Shown piece by piece: positions 12,765-22,846 of a stretch of 64,000 bases of DNA. A program made the position numbers and the translations under genes. The notes under the pieces were generated by a model. That model saw nothing but the letters and a program-made list of their open reading frames with translations, did not search any database and was not told where the DNA came from. The DNA is from Charina bottae. Lineage: Eukaryota; Chordata; Lepidosauria; Squamata; Charinaidae. Position 1 is the stretch's first letter. Each line of letters starts with the position of its first letter. Location: positions 177,226,274 through 177,290,273 of the forward strand of contig JALMGJ010000003.1 of the NCBI GenBank assembly GCA_023362775.1. The letters are read 5' to 3'.

Positions 12765-13098
12765 GGGGGGCGTGGTGGCTCAGCAGGTAAGACGCCAGGC
12801 TTGTCGATCGGAAGATCGCAAGTTCGGAGGTTCGAATCCCTAGCCCTGCGTGCGGAGTGAGCTCCCGCACTAGCTGCAGCTCTTGCCAACCTAGCAATTC
12901 GAAAGCATGCAAATGCAAGTAGATGTATAGGTACCACTTCCGTGGGCAGGTAACAGCGTTCCGCGCGTGTCATGCGGCCACATGACCATGGAAGCGTCTT
13001 CGGACAACGCTGGCTCTTCGGTTAAAAAACGGAGATGAGCACCGGCCCCTAGAGTCGGGCACGACTGCACAAATGTGCGGGGGAACCTTTACCTTTTT
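12765..13098 (+). mobile_element. ACCTTT-tailed tRNA SINE with perfect 14-bp target duplication
   Basis: ATAGACATAGAATA lies on both sides (12751-12764 and 13099-13112). The head carries a near-perfect A box (TGGCTCAGCAGG) and B box (GGTTCGAATCC). A long body includes CAATTCGAAAGCATGCAAAT and TAGGTACCACTTCCGTGG. The 3' end is CTAGAGTCGGGCACGACTGC..GGGGGAACCTTTACCTTT. The perfect duplication indicates a recent insertion. Confidence 0.92.
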
Positions 13099-13526
13099 AT
13101 AGACATAGAATACATAAAACTATCCTCTCTTCCTAAGTGAAAAAAGATAGGAAGATATTAGTGAACATTTTATTAATATTATAGAGTAAATGAGTCCTTT
13201 TTCTTTGCTGAATAGAATGTATTTGTTTTTCAATTGAAAGATTGCCAAACTACATTAGCAGTGTGTGTGTATTCTATCATAGTTCCAACTGCAGTTGGCT
13301 TGTCAATGAAATATTATGTTACTTCAGAAATGCAATTTCTGAGCAAATCCCCACACCCTGCCAATTTCTTTTCTAACTGGCCCTCCTCCTACTTCCTACT
13401 TTTCAGGTAAGGGGAAAACCTTTCCTTTTCTACATTCAATAGCATCAGGGACCTTGGTTTTTCCTAGTTCAATTCCCACAGCGTCCTGAGATGTCCCTCA
13501 GGTGGATTCTACCTGGTATTTTAAAT

Positions 13527-14031
13527 GGGACGCGGTGGCTCAGCAGGTTAAACCGCTGAGCTGTAGACTGCCGATCGGAAGGTGGTGTAGACTGCCGATC
13601 GGAAGGTGGTGGTGTGCATCGGAAGGTCGGCAATTCGAATCCCCGCGCAACGAGGTGAGCTCTCGTTGCTAGTCCCAGCTCCTGTCGACCCAACAGTTCG
13701 AAAGCTTAGCAAGTAGATAAATTGGGTACCACCTTAAGTGGGCAAATTTGCTGGCGTCCTGTTGGGAGTCGGCCACCGAACGGAAGATCTTCAATGGCGG
13801 CGGCGACGACGGATCCCGAAGCAGTAACATCTACAGGACATCAGCAGCCGGCTCCGATGCAAGGCATCGTGGGACATGTAGTCCAGTAGCCACGGAAGAG
13901 TCGGTTCCCTTACCCCTTCCCTTAGCGCGCGGATTAATGGATGTAATGTATAAAAATGAAATGTATACATGTATGTAAGCCGCCTAGAGTCCTCCGTTAG
14001 GGAGGGGATAGGCGGGGTATAAATATCAATA

Positions 14032-14066
<35 letters not shown>

Positions 14067-14068
14067 AT
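13527..14068 (+). mobile_element. Composite tRNA SINE with L2-like tail (about 540 bp)
   Basis: The tRNA head GGGACGCGGTGGCTCAGCAGG carries an A box and later TCGAATCCCCGCG as B box. The body AACAGTTCGAAAGCTTAGCA..GGGTACCACCTTAAGTGGG is homologous to the ACCTTT SINE. A CpG-rich middle (about 13760-13930) is not shared with that SINE. The end GTAAGCCGCCTAGAGTCCTC..GGCGGGGTATAAATATC, then (AATA)n, resembles an L2 tail. A 24-bp segment of the head (GTAGACTGCCGATCGG..) is tandemly duplicated. Confidence 0.82.
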
Positions 14069-14195
14069 TTTCTCTGTGCTTCATGGATGCTAGCAGCGTG
14101 TCCCATCCCCTCGCTCTGACTTCTTTTTTTCCTTTTCCAATACCTAAAGGTAACCATAGTAAATATGCTGCTCTCTCTCCATACAGTCTATAGAC

Positions 14196-14445
14196 CATAG
14201 CTTTCCAAACTGTGTGTCGCGACACTTTAGTGTGTCACAACACACAGTTTAGTGTGTCGCGAAGCGGCGGTGGTGGTGTGCATGGCGGCGGCGGCAGCGC
14301 ACCATCAGCGCTTCCGTGTTTTAGCGAGGCCGCCACCGTGCACGCCGCTGCCGTGCGTCCCCCGCGTTGCCGCCGTGCATGCACGCGCCCCCGCACCACT
14401 GCCACCGTTGGTGTGTCGCCAACAGCGGCAGTTTGGAAAGCACTG
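14196..14445 (+). mobile_element. hAT-like MITE, GC-rich
   Basis: Terminal inverted repeats CATAGCTTTCCAAACTG (14196) and CAGTTTGGAAAGCACTG (ending 14445) bound a 250-bp element. It is flanked by an 8-bp duplication with 7 of 8 matches (CTATAGAC / CTATAGAA), the length typical of hAT. The interior is rich in CGG, GGC and CpG and has no transposase. The + strand assignment is arbitrary. Confidence 0.85.
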
Positions 14446-14453
14446 CTATAGAA

Positions 14454-15581
14454 TATTTTCTAGATTCCTGGATTCTACCAGCAGCTCACTGTCAACTTAG
14501 TTCATGCCTAAACATGTATCTCAACCACTCACCATCCATTCACATTCTTTTGTCACTACTCCCTTACTATATCCCCTTTGAATTTTCTCAGTGCTCTTCA
14601 TAAGGGAAGGTGACAAAAGGCAAAATGTATTTACTCAAATAAATATTATCACTCTGCAGTTCACATATAAATAATTAACATTCTAAAGGCATAGTTTTCA
14701 GGAATATCAAGATATAGGCAGGTGATCTAGGAATGCGAAACAAATGATAAATAGCTAGGCTGGACTGAATTGACAATAACCTTCTGTCAGCCAAGCCATA
14801 CCCCTTGAAATCAGCTAGATCATCTATTAATATATAACCAATTTAGCTATATAATGATTAAATTATATTATTTTCTGTTTTGTTACCACAGCAAGTAGCA
14901 CAGTGATGAAAGTGATGGGATTACAAGAATTCTCACAACTGAACTATTTCCCTTCCAGGATGTCTTTATCTAAATGTTCAGTCAGTAGGGTGGAGGTTTG
15001 TTTGTTTGTTTGTTTTAAATTTCTAACTGCCTTCTTGGGTTCTGTGGAGATGGCAGGTCTTTTCACTGATAATGGAGAAGCTTGCAACTGGGTGTTTACA
15101 TAATATTCTCCTGAATCTTTATCAGTTGAGGAATGAACTCCTACAATTTCGCTGTAACAAACCAGGCAGAAGCATGCTGTTATACACAGCCATTTTCATG
15201 TCTTCAACAAACATTCATTCTTGCAGCAGACCATATACTACCCACTGTCTTTCTTTCAGTATTTTCCCATTTTAGTAAACTTTCTACCAAAGTATACAAA
15301 ATCATCTACTTGCTCTAGCTTTTGTCACTGATGCATAACTTGCAATTGTTCACTTAATTTTACCTGACATATACAACTACTTTGGTTTTTGTTGCATTAA
15401 TTTTCAAGTCCATACTTCTCATTGCATCGCACAAATGATTTAACATCTTTTGTAAAATAATTCAAGTTCTCAGCCAAAAACATGGCATAACCTGCATACA
15501 AAGTACACATAAATTTGTGTCCCCAGCCAACACACCACCAATGTGTCCTAATACATTTATATATCAATACATTAAATAACC
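14454..15581. other. No recognisable feature
   Basis: AT-rich, with short (TTTG)n at 14998-15014. The stretches 13113-13526 and 16713-17239 are similarly empty. Confidence 0.55.
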
Positions 15582-15920
15582 AAAGGTAAAAGTAAAGGTT
15601 CCCCCCGCACATTTGTGCAGTCGTGTCCGACTCTAGGGGCCGGTGCTCATCTCCGTTTGTTAGCCGAAGAGCCAGCGTTGTCCAAAGACGCTTCCACGGT
15701 CATGTGGCCGGCATGACTCGCGCGGAACGCTGTTACCTACCCACCGAAGTGGTACCTATTCATCTACTTGCATTTGCATGCTTTCGAATTGCTAGGTTGG
15801 CAAGAGCTGGAGCTAGTGCGGGAGCTCACTCCACACGCAGGGCTAGGGATTCGAACCTTCAAACTTGCAATCTTCCGATCAACAAGCCTGGCGTCTTACC
15901 CGCTGAGCCACCACGCCCCA
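15582..15920 (-). mobile_element. ACCTTT-tailed tRNA SINE, full length
   Basis: Tail AAAGGTAAAAGTAAAGG is at 15582. The head ends at 15919 with CGCTGAGCCACCACGCCCC, so both pol III boxes are retained. A possible short target duplication around AATAACCAA brackets it, partly hidden by the tail. Confidence 0.88.
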
Positions 15921-15959
15921 ATAATAACCAAGCAGGTATCATAATCCTTGTCTTACTCT

Positions 15960-16710
15960 CTGCTCAATGTTATAGAGCAGAAGGCAGCTGTGGCCAGGAA
16001 GGCCTTTGCACAACTTCATCTGGTGCTCCAATTGCACATTTTTCTAGATGGGGGGGGGGCTTCAGATAGTCACTCATGTACTGGTCACCTTGCAACTTGA
16101 CTACTGCAATGTGCTCTACATGGGGCTGCCCTTGAAGATCACCCAGAAGCTTCAACTGGTCCAGAATACAGTGGTGTGAGCAGTGATGGGCATGCTTCAG
16201 TATGCCTATGTAACACCACCTCTTCATGAGCTGGACTGGTTGCCAGTTTGCTTCCAGGTGCAATTCAAGGTTACCTATAAAGTCCTACATGGCATAGGAC
16301 CTGGTTACTTGAGGGACTGCCTGTCTGCTCAGCCAATTTGTTCTTGCAGGGTTGGTGCACTCCAGGTTCCTTCAATTAAATGATGTCATCTACTGGGACC
16401 CCAGAAGCGTGCCTTTTTGGTAGCAGTGTCTGCCTTCTGGAATGAGGTTCCCCCCAAGATCCAGATGGCCCCCGCTTTGCTGCTGTTCAGAAGAGCTGTG
16501 CAGACCTGGCTCTTCTTGCAGGCCTTTGGCGAGGGAGAGTAAGACCCCTTGCTTCATTACTGTATATCCAGTCGTTGGGCTTACCATCTTTTACCTTTTA
16601 TGTTTTATTGGTTTTATTGTAATATCTTTAATTGTTGTAAGCCGCCCACAGTCATTGGGAGTCAGGCAGCATTCAAGTTTAATAAATAACAACAACAACA
16701 ATAATAATTT
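15960..16710 (+). mobile_element. L2-clade LINE 3' portion
   Basis: Frameshifted L2 RT C-terminal sequence: LDYCNVLYMGLPLKITQKLQLVQN, then ITPPLHELDWLPVCFQVQFKVTYKVLHGIGPGYLRDCL-like pieces in different frames, then an ALWN/LPPEI-type block. The 3' UTR (GCCGCCCACAGTCATTGGGAGTC) ends in AATAAATAACAACAACAAC near 16705. Multiple indels make it a dead copy. Confidence 0.85.
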
Positions 16711-17239
16711 GCATCCATTCCCATTTATTGATAGATTCCAATATAAATTGAAGTCCTTGAAATATAAAGTATGGCTTAAAGAAATGTAAACTTGCATAGG
16801 AACAGTCCATGAAAAAAAATGAAACACCCCAGTTATACTACTGTATTTTCCAATATTTTCTTTTTATATTTAATATGTTGATAGATTTGTTTTCTCCAAA
16901 GCCAAAAGATAATACTTCTATTGTTTCTTAACATTTAAAAAATCTAAATGTTTGTGGGGTAGATTATAGACATTTGCACAGAAGAACAGAATCCTATGTA
17001 TTTGGAAATAAGTAGTTCATTACTATTACTATTACTACTACTATTTTCATTAATTCAGATGAGGTGACGGGCCTTCACTGAATATACATTATGGACATTA
17101 TGGGACAGCAGATTTCATTTAAAGCGCTAAAATAGTGGCTGTGTAATGGCACTAAAAGTGAAAGCAGCAAAGAATGGCAATAACAGCAAACAAGAATCAT
17201 GGACACTGTGATGGGCTGAAAACAAACCTTTCAAAGTTT

Positions 17240-17248
17240 GTTTATTTT

Positions 17249-17280
<32 letters not shown>

Positions 17281-17395
17281 TTTTCTACAGCTGCCCATCT
17301 CAACAAGTGACTCTGGGTGGCTTACAATCATAAAAACCATAAAACAGTTAAAATAATTAAAAACAATTAAAAGTACAAAATAAATATACAGTATA
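17240..17395 (-). mobile_element. L2/CR1-type 3' tail with (TTTA)n
   Basis: The plus sequence TTTATTTATTTA..CTACAGCTGCCCATCTCAAC..GACTCTGGGTGGCTTACAATC is the antisense of a LINE tail of the type seen at 43.8 kb. It lies immediately upstream of the BovB insertion at 17.41 kb. Confidence 0.65.
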
Positions 17396-17412
17396 TTGTC
17401 GCCAAGTAAAAG

Positions 17413-18598
17413 TAAAAGTAAAGCTGGGTTTAGAAAAGGCAGAGGAACTAGAGACCAAATTGCCAATATCCGCTGGATAATGGAGAAAGCCAGGGAGTTT
17501 CAGAAAAACATCTATTTCTGTTTTATTGACTATTCTAAAGCCTTTGACTGTGTGGATCATAACAAATTGTGGCAAGTTCTTGGTGGTATGGGGATACCAA
17601 GTCATCTTGTCTGCCTCCTGAGGAATCTGTATAACGACCAAGTAGCAACGGTAAGAACAGAGCACGGAACAACGGACTGGTTTAAGATTGGGAAAGGAGT
17701 ACGGCAGGGCTGTATACTCTCACCCTACCTATTCAACCTGTACGCAGAATACATCATGCGACATGCTGGACTTGATGAATCCAAGGCTGGAGTTAAAATT
17801 GCTGGAAGAAACATTAACAATCTCAGATATGCAGATGATACCACTTTGATGGCTGAAAGCGAGGAGGAGCTGAGGAGCCTTATGATGAAGCTGAAAGAAG
17901 AAAGTGCAAAAGCTGGGTTGCAGTTAAACCTCAAAAAAACCAAGATTATGGCAACCAGCTTGATTGATAACTGGCAAATAGAGGGAGAAAACGTGGAGGC
18001 AGTGACAGACTTTGTATTTCTAGGCACAAAGATTACTGCAGATGCTGACTGCAGCCAGGAAATCAGAAGACGTCTACTTCTGGGGAGGAGATCAATGACA
18101 AATCTTGATAAAATAGTTAAGAGCAGAGACATCACACTGACAACAAAGGTCCGCATAGTCAAAGCAATGGTATTCCCCGTAGTAACCTATGGCTGCGAGA
18201 GCTGGACCATAAGGAAGGCTGAGCGAAGGAAGATAGATGCTTTTGAACTGTGGTGTTGGAGGAAAATTCTGAGAGTGCCTTGGACTGCAAGAAGATCAAA
18301 CCAGTCCATACTCCAGGAAATAAAGCCAGACTGCTCATTTGAGGGAATGGTATTAAAGGCAGAACTGAAGTACTTTGGCCACATAATGAGAAGACAGGAT
18401 ACCCTGGAGAAGAAGCTGATGCTAGGGAAAGTGGAAGGCAAAAGGAAGAGGGGCCGACCAAGGGCAAGATGGATGGATGATATTCTGGAGGTGATGGACT
18501 CAACCGTGGGGGAGCTGGGGATGACGACGGCTGACAGGAAGCTCTGGTGTGGGCTGGTCCATGAAGTCATGAAGAGTTGGAAGCAACTGAACAAATAA
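17413..18598 (+). CDS. BovB/RTE reverse transcriptase, C-terminal 394 codons, uninterrupted frame
   Basis: An in-frame ATG in the flank at 17396 makes a 400-codon ORF; residues from about 9 onward are element-derived. RT motifs in order are GFRKGRGT (11-18), FIDYSKAFD (43-51, motif A aspartate), RQGCILSP (103-110, motif B) and YADD (145-148, catalytic motif C). A C-terminal region follows with YGCESWT and RRSNQSIL, typical of RTE/BovB proteins. There is no stop or frameshift, which suggests a fairly recent insertion. Loss of the endonuclease makes it non-autonomous. Confidence 0.9.
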
Positions 18599-18620
18599 AC
18601 AACAACAACAAGTAAACAAT
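17413..18620 (+). mobile_element. BovB/RTE-clade LINE, 5'-truncated (lineage A)
   Basis: The copy begins abruptly inside the RT at about 17413 and runs through the stop codon to a short AACAACAACAAC tail near 18612. It lacks the apurinic-like endonuclease and the 5' end. Its 3' coding end and AAC-rich tail resemble the copy at 46.8 kb, but the two differ at many positions, so they represent two lineages. Confidence 0.9.
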
Positions 18621-18639
18621 GCATAGATGTTAATATAGC

Positions 18640-19225
18640 CAAGAAATGGGGCCCTTAACACACTCGGGGCCCCAGGCCCAGGCACATAACCAGGTCTTCA
18701 AGGCCTTACAGAAGGCCAACAGGGTTGGGGACATCCTGATCTCTGAAGGGAGAATATTCCAGAGGGCAGGCGCTACAGCAGAGAAATCACGCCTTCTAGT
18801 CCCTGCCAACCAATATTCTTGGCTGACGGAACCCATAGCATGCCCACCCTATCTGACTGAATTGGATTGGTAGAAACAACTGGGAGAAGATGGTCCCTTA
18901 GGTAACCCAGTCCCAAGCCATGAAGGGCTTTAAAGGTAACAACCAGCACCTTGAATTTCACCCGGAAGCACACCAGCAACCAATGCAGCTTATGTAGTAG
19001 TGGTGTTACATGTGTCGAATATCTGACACCATTTACTACCCATGCAGCCGCATTCTGTACCAGTTGAAGCTTCCAAATGCCCCAAGGGCAGCCCCATGTA
19101 GAGCGCATTGCAGTAATCCAGACGGGAGGTCACGAGGGCATGAGTGACTGTGAGCAAAGCCTCTCGGTCCAGGAAAGTTCCATTTGGCCTATGGAGATAG
19201 TGTGTCAACTTGGGCAAAACGTGCA
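18640..19225 (-). mobile_element. L2-clade LINE C-terminal fragment
   Basis: Minus-strand peptides RLDYCNALYMGLPLG, VTPLLHKLHWLLVCFRVKF, FKALHGLGLGYLRD and FSAVAPALWNILPSEIR follow in order, with shifts between them. The 5' break is near 19225, where a plus-strand L2 piece begins. Confidence 0.83.
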
Positions 19226-19229
19226 GATA

Positions 19230-19760
19230 GAGTTCAATTTGAATACAGCTCTACATGGGGCTCCTCATGAACAACATCCAGAAACTTCAATTAGTCCAGA
19301 ATGCAGTGGCAGGGGCAGTTACGAGTATGCCTCGTTCTGCCTCTGTGCACCTTTGCTCCGAGAGCTGCACTGGCTTCCAATTTGCTTGTGGGTACAATTC
19401 AAGGTGCTAGTTATTACCGATAAAGCCCTACGTGGCATGGAGCCAGGATATTTGAGAGACCACCTTATTCTCACTGTTTCTCCCCATCCCATTAGATCAG
19501 GCGGGAGGAAGCTGCTTTGGTTCCCATTGATCATGGATTGTCATCTAGTAGGATCAGGAAGCGTGCCTTTTCTGTAACTGCCCCTTGCATTCTGGAACCC
19601 CATAACATCCCAAGGTTAGGTTGGCCCCAACACTGCTCACCTCTCAGAAAGCCCTGAAGACATGTCTCTTTTCCTAGCCATGGGGGTAGGGAGAATATTT
19701 GAACCCACATTGTTGGTGTATGGTGACTTAGTGTCAGCCCTTCAAGATAGACCAGACTAG
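19230..19760 (+). mobile_element. L2-clade LINE C-terminal fragment
   Basis: This is plus-strand L2. NNIQKLQLVQNAVAG-like sequence is followed by PLLRELHWLPICLWVQFKVLVITDKALRGMEPGYLRDHL and a degraded WN..IP block. It abuts the oppositely oriented L2 at 19225. Both cover the same part of the protein, so twin-priming inversion of a single copy does not explain them. Confidence 0.8.
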
Positions 19761-19794
19761 GAAACCAAAGTCATGCAAGCTAATACAGGTCATT

Positions 19795-21505
19795 GGCGAT
19801 CACTCGTAGCCGAGTAAGATTGTCTTCCAAGGGTAAAATTTTAACAGTGGATCCGTAAGTGGCTGTAAAGGCCAATTCTGGATCCGCACAATCTCCCACA
19901 ATGAGGGCATAGGTTTCCGGGTGGGAGAGGGTCATGATGAGGGTTTGCTTGACGTGCCTTCCTTTTAGCTCTTTTCTCCCTTTTGCCCTGTACTCGTGCT
20001 TCTTCAAAGTCCATAGCGCCTTTAATAAAGGCTGACCTCCAATTGAAATGCTCATGAGTTAGGGCTTCCCAGTTCTCAATGCTGATATTACATTTTTTAA
20101 AATTAGCTTTGAGAGTGTCTTTGAATCTCTTTTGCTGTCCACCAATATTCCGTTTTCCATTCTTAAGTTGGGAGTAAAGTAGCTGCTTTGGAAGACGATG
20201 GCCAGGCATTCGAACAATATGGCCGGTCCAGCGAAATTGATGTTGGATGATCATTGTTTCAATGCTGGTGGTTTTCGCTTCTTCTAATACGCTAACATTA
20301 GTCCGCCTATCTTCCCAAGTAATTTGCAGAATTTTTCGGAGGCAGCGTTGATGGAATCTTTCAAGAAGTTGGAGGTGGCGTTTGTAGAGGGTCCATGTTT
20401 CACAGGCGTACAGAAGGGTTGGTAGTACAATGGCTTTGTAAACAAGCATTTTGGTCTCCCTGCGAATGTCCCGATCCTCAAACACTCTACGCTTCATTCG
20501 GGAGAAAGCTACACTCGCAGAGCTCAGGCGATGCTGAATTTCAGCGTCGATGTCGGCTTTTGTAGATAGATGGCTGCCGAGATAAGAAAAGTGGTCGACA
20601 TTTTCTAGTGACACACCTTTAAGCTGGATTGATGGCGCTGCGGAGGGATTGGTTCGAAAATGCTGGTAAAGCACTTTGGTTTTTTTAATGTTAATCGAGA
20701 GGCTGAGTTTTTCATATGCTTCTGCAAAGATGTTTAGGATAGTTTGAAGATCTTCCTCGGAGTGTGCACAGACTACGTTATCATCAGCATATTGAAGTTC
20801 TATAACAGAAGTTGTAATTACCTTATTTTTTGCTTTCAGCCTACTAAGATTAAAAAGCTTTCCATCTGTTCGATATAAAATTTCTACACCAGTAGGAAGT
20901 TTCTCTTCAACAAGGTGTATAATCATAGCGATGAAGATAGCGAATAAGGTTGGAGCAATAACACATCCCTGTTTAACGCCGGATTCCACTTTAAATGGAT
21001 CGCTTTGAGAGCCATTGTTATCCAGGATTGTTGCCATCATGTCGTCATGGAGTAGCCGCAAGATGTTCACAAATTTATCAGGGCATCTGATTTTCAGAAG
21101 AATGGTCCAGAGAGCAGTACTATCTGATACAGATAGGAGACGGTTTGCGATGATCTTTGCCAGGATTTTGCCTGCTGTGGCTAGAAGGGAGATGCCTCGA
21201 TAGTTTCCACAGTCTGTTCTATCACCCTTTTTAAAGAGAGTGATAATTGTGGCATCCCTAAAGTCTGCTGGAATTTCCTCCCTCATCCAGATTTTTTCGA
21301 TGAGCTTATGAAGTTGTTGTGTAAGTTCAGGCCCGCCTTCTTTAAAGACTTCAGCAGGAATCCCATCAGGTCCACTAGCTTTGTTATTTTTCATTTGTTT
21401 AGTGGCTTTACTGACTTCCTCCAAACTAGGGGGTACTGCAAGCTCATCTCTTATTTGTTTTTGCGGGATTTGCAAGAAGACTTCATCAGCCACAGTAGAG
21501 GTAAT
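19795..21505 (-). mobile_element. Non-LTR retrotransposon with C-terminal C2H2 finger (copy 1)
   Basis: The minus-strand element ends at the conserved terminus CGAGTGATCGCCAATGA near 19795. It is 5'-truncated or joined to MITE sequence at about 21505. The same family recurs at 27.2-29.1 kb. It differs from BovB/RTE, L2 and CR1 in its RT and in carrying a zinc finger at the end. I could not assign it firmly to a named clade. Confidence 0.87.
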
Positions 21506-21643
21506 TAGGACCAGTGCGGCGTGAGCGCAGTGAGGCTTGAGATGGCTGCTGTGGGGCAGGGGAGGGTGTGTGAGGGACTGGTGTGGCGCGATGTGAGCGC
21601 AAGGCTTAGGGTGGCTGCTGCCAGGCATGGGAGACTTACCCAA
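19841..21643 (-). pseudogene. RT ORF of the C2H2-type LINE; motif A deleted, N-terminus from MITE
   Basis: This is a 600-codon open frame. Residues 1 to about 46 come from MITE sequence, so the annotated start is not the element's own. RT entry motifs are ASGPDGIPAEVF (89-100) and GNYRGISLLATAGK (146-159). Between SVS (171-173) and TALWTIL there is an in-frame deletion of about 150 bp relative to copy 2, which removes the motif A block (FIDLTKAFD). Motif B (KQGCVIAP, 224-231) and YADD (285-288) remain. The tail has a basic linker and one C-x2-C-x12-H-x3-H finger (CPHCGRLCGSRIGLYSHLRI). Without motif A the enzyme should be dead despite the long ORF. Confidence 0.85.
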
Positions 21644-21902
21644 GCGACTTGCAACCTTCCCTGCCGGCTTCCCCTTTGCTTGTGGGAAGCTGGCAGGGAA
21701 GATCGCAAATGATCACATGACCATGGGACGCTGCAACTGTCGTAAGTGCAAGCCAGTTGCCAAGTGCCCAGATCATGATCACATGACCACGGGGGTACTG
21801 GATGGCTGGAACTTCGAGAACCAAGTCGTTAAGTACCACTTGTTCAGCGCTGTTAATGTCTGACAGTCACTGAACGAGTGGTCATTAAATTAGGACTATC
21901 TG
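21508..21902 (+). mobile_element. TA-flanked MITE, one end missing
   Basis: The end AAATTAGGACTATCTG before TA at 21903 and internal CGCAAATGATCACATGACC and GATCATGATCACATGACCAC match the 4.3-kb element in opposite orientation. The other end is replaced by the C2H2-type LINE. A TACAGGT at 19786-19792, on the far side of that LINE, could be the missing terminus. Confidence 0.68.
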
Positions 21903-21949
21903 TACTACTTTTAGTATAAGGTTAGTTAGTCTTGATAGTGTTTTTTTTT

Positions 21950-22065
21950 TAAATATTGTATTTATTTTATAGCTTTACATCTTTCTTTGCTGTTCAGAGT
22001 TGCATGAGTGAAATGGGTGGCCATATAAATAAATTTAAATAAAATAAATAAATAAATAAACAAAT
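21950..22065 (+). mobile_element. LINE/SINE 3' tail remnant
   Basis: GAGTGAAATGGGTGGCCATATAAATAAATTTAAATAAAATAAATAAATAAATAAA-type end, split here as a GGGTGGCCATATAAAT core and an AT-rich simple tail. No upstream body is recognisable. Confidence 0.45.
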
Positions 22066-22534
22066 ATAACTTACTTCTGAAGAAGTGGGCATACAAAGAA
22101 CTGTTAAAATTCTTAGACTTTTAAAAATAATTGTGAAAATCTACAAAGTAATGTATAAGACGACATGAATATTATATTGTAAAAAGTGGAGCAGTACTCC
22201 TCGCCCTTATTGGGTGCAGGGAGAGGGGTTGATTGTTTTAGTCTGTTGTTTTGCTTAAAGATACTTCAGGTTGTCATTTCGAGTTGGTCTTTCTAAAGTG
22301 TCTATATTAAGAACTCCTCTTACAGACCTTTCTTTATTCTTTGAAGAAGAAAAACCTAAAAACCACATTTCACTGTTATGCAAAGGATAGACAAGCCAAA
22401 ATATTGTTTACTTTTGGTCAGTTAAATTTCATTATGGTCATTATGCAGAATTTTTCTGACTATTATACTGTCTCCAGCATTTAAAAACGGCAACGAAAAC
22501 AAAAACAATGAATTATACTTTCATATCCCAAAAC

Positions 22535-22797
22535 TGAGAGCCAGTTTGGTGTAGTGGTTAAGGCACCAGGCTAGAAACCGGGAGACCGTGAGTTCTAGTC
22601 CCGCCTTAGGCACAAAGCCAGCTGGGTGACCCTGGGCCAGTCACTCTCTCTCAGCCCTAGGAAGGAGGCAATGGCAAACCGCTTCTAAAAAGCCTTGCCA
22701 AGAAAACTGCAGGGACTTGCCCAGGCAGTTGCCAGGAGTCAACACTGACTCGAAGGTGTACACACACACACACGCACACACACGCACACACACACAA
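22535..22797 (+). mobile_element. Sauria-type tRNA SINE with BovB-like tail; 10-bp target duplication
   Basis: The perfect 10-mer ATCCCAAAAC flanks it (22525-22534 and 22798-22807). The tRNA head and the body to CACTCTCTCTCAGCCC match type II. The 3' half is GGAAGGAGGCAATGGCAAAC..AAACTGCAGGGACTTGCC, ending near ACTGACTCGAAGG. This is the Sauria SINE layout, whose end resembles BovB. The usual A-rich tail is replaced by a (CA/CACACG) array at 22758-22797. Confidence 0.9.
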
Positions 22798-22846
22798 ATC
22801 CCAAAACGACACCCATTTATTCCAAAATACATCCCTACTAGATACA

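Noticed and set aside
12698..12973. Repeated ORFs encoding AERCYLPTEVVPIHLLAFAC-type peptides at 5.4, 12.8 and 15.7 kb, looking like a conserved small protein family.
   Set aside because: They are antisense translations of the ACCTTT-tailed SINE; conservation comes from the repeat.
13791..14500. Alanine- and arginine-rich ORFs of 78-144 codons in a GC-rich patch, with possible CpG-island promoter.
   Set aside because: The patch is the composite SINE plus a hAT MITE with its own TIRs and target duplication.
17725..18642. Minus-strand ORFs of 114-151 codons opposite the BovB RT (also opposite the 46.8-kb copy).
   Set aside because: Antisense shadows of an intact RT frame.
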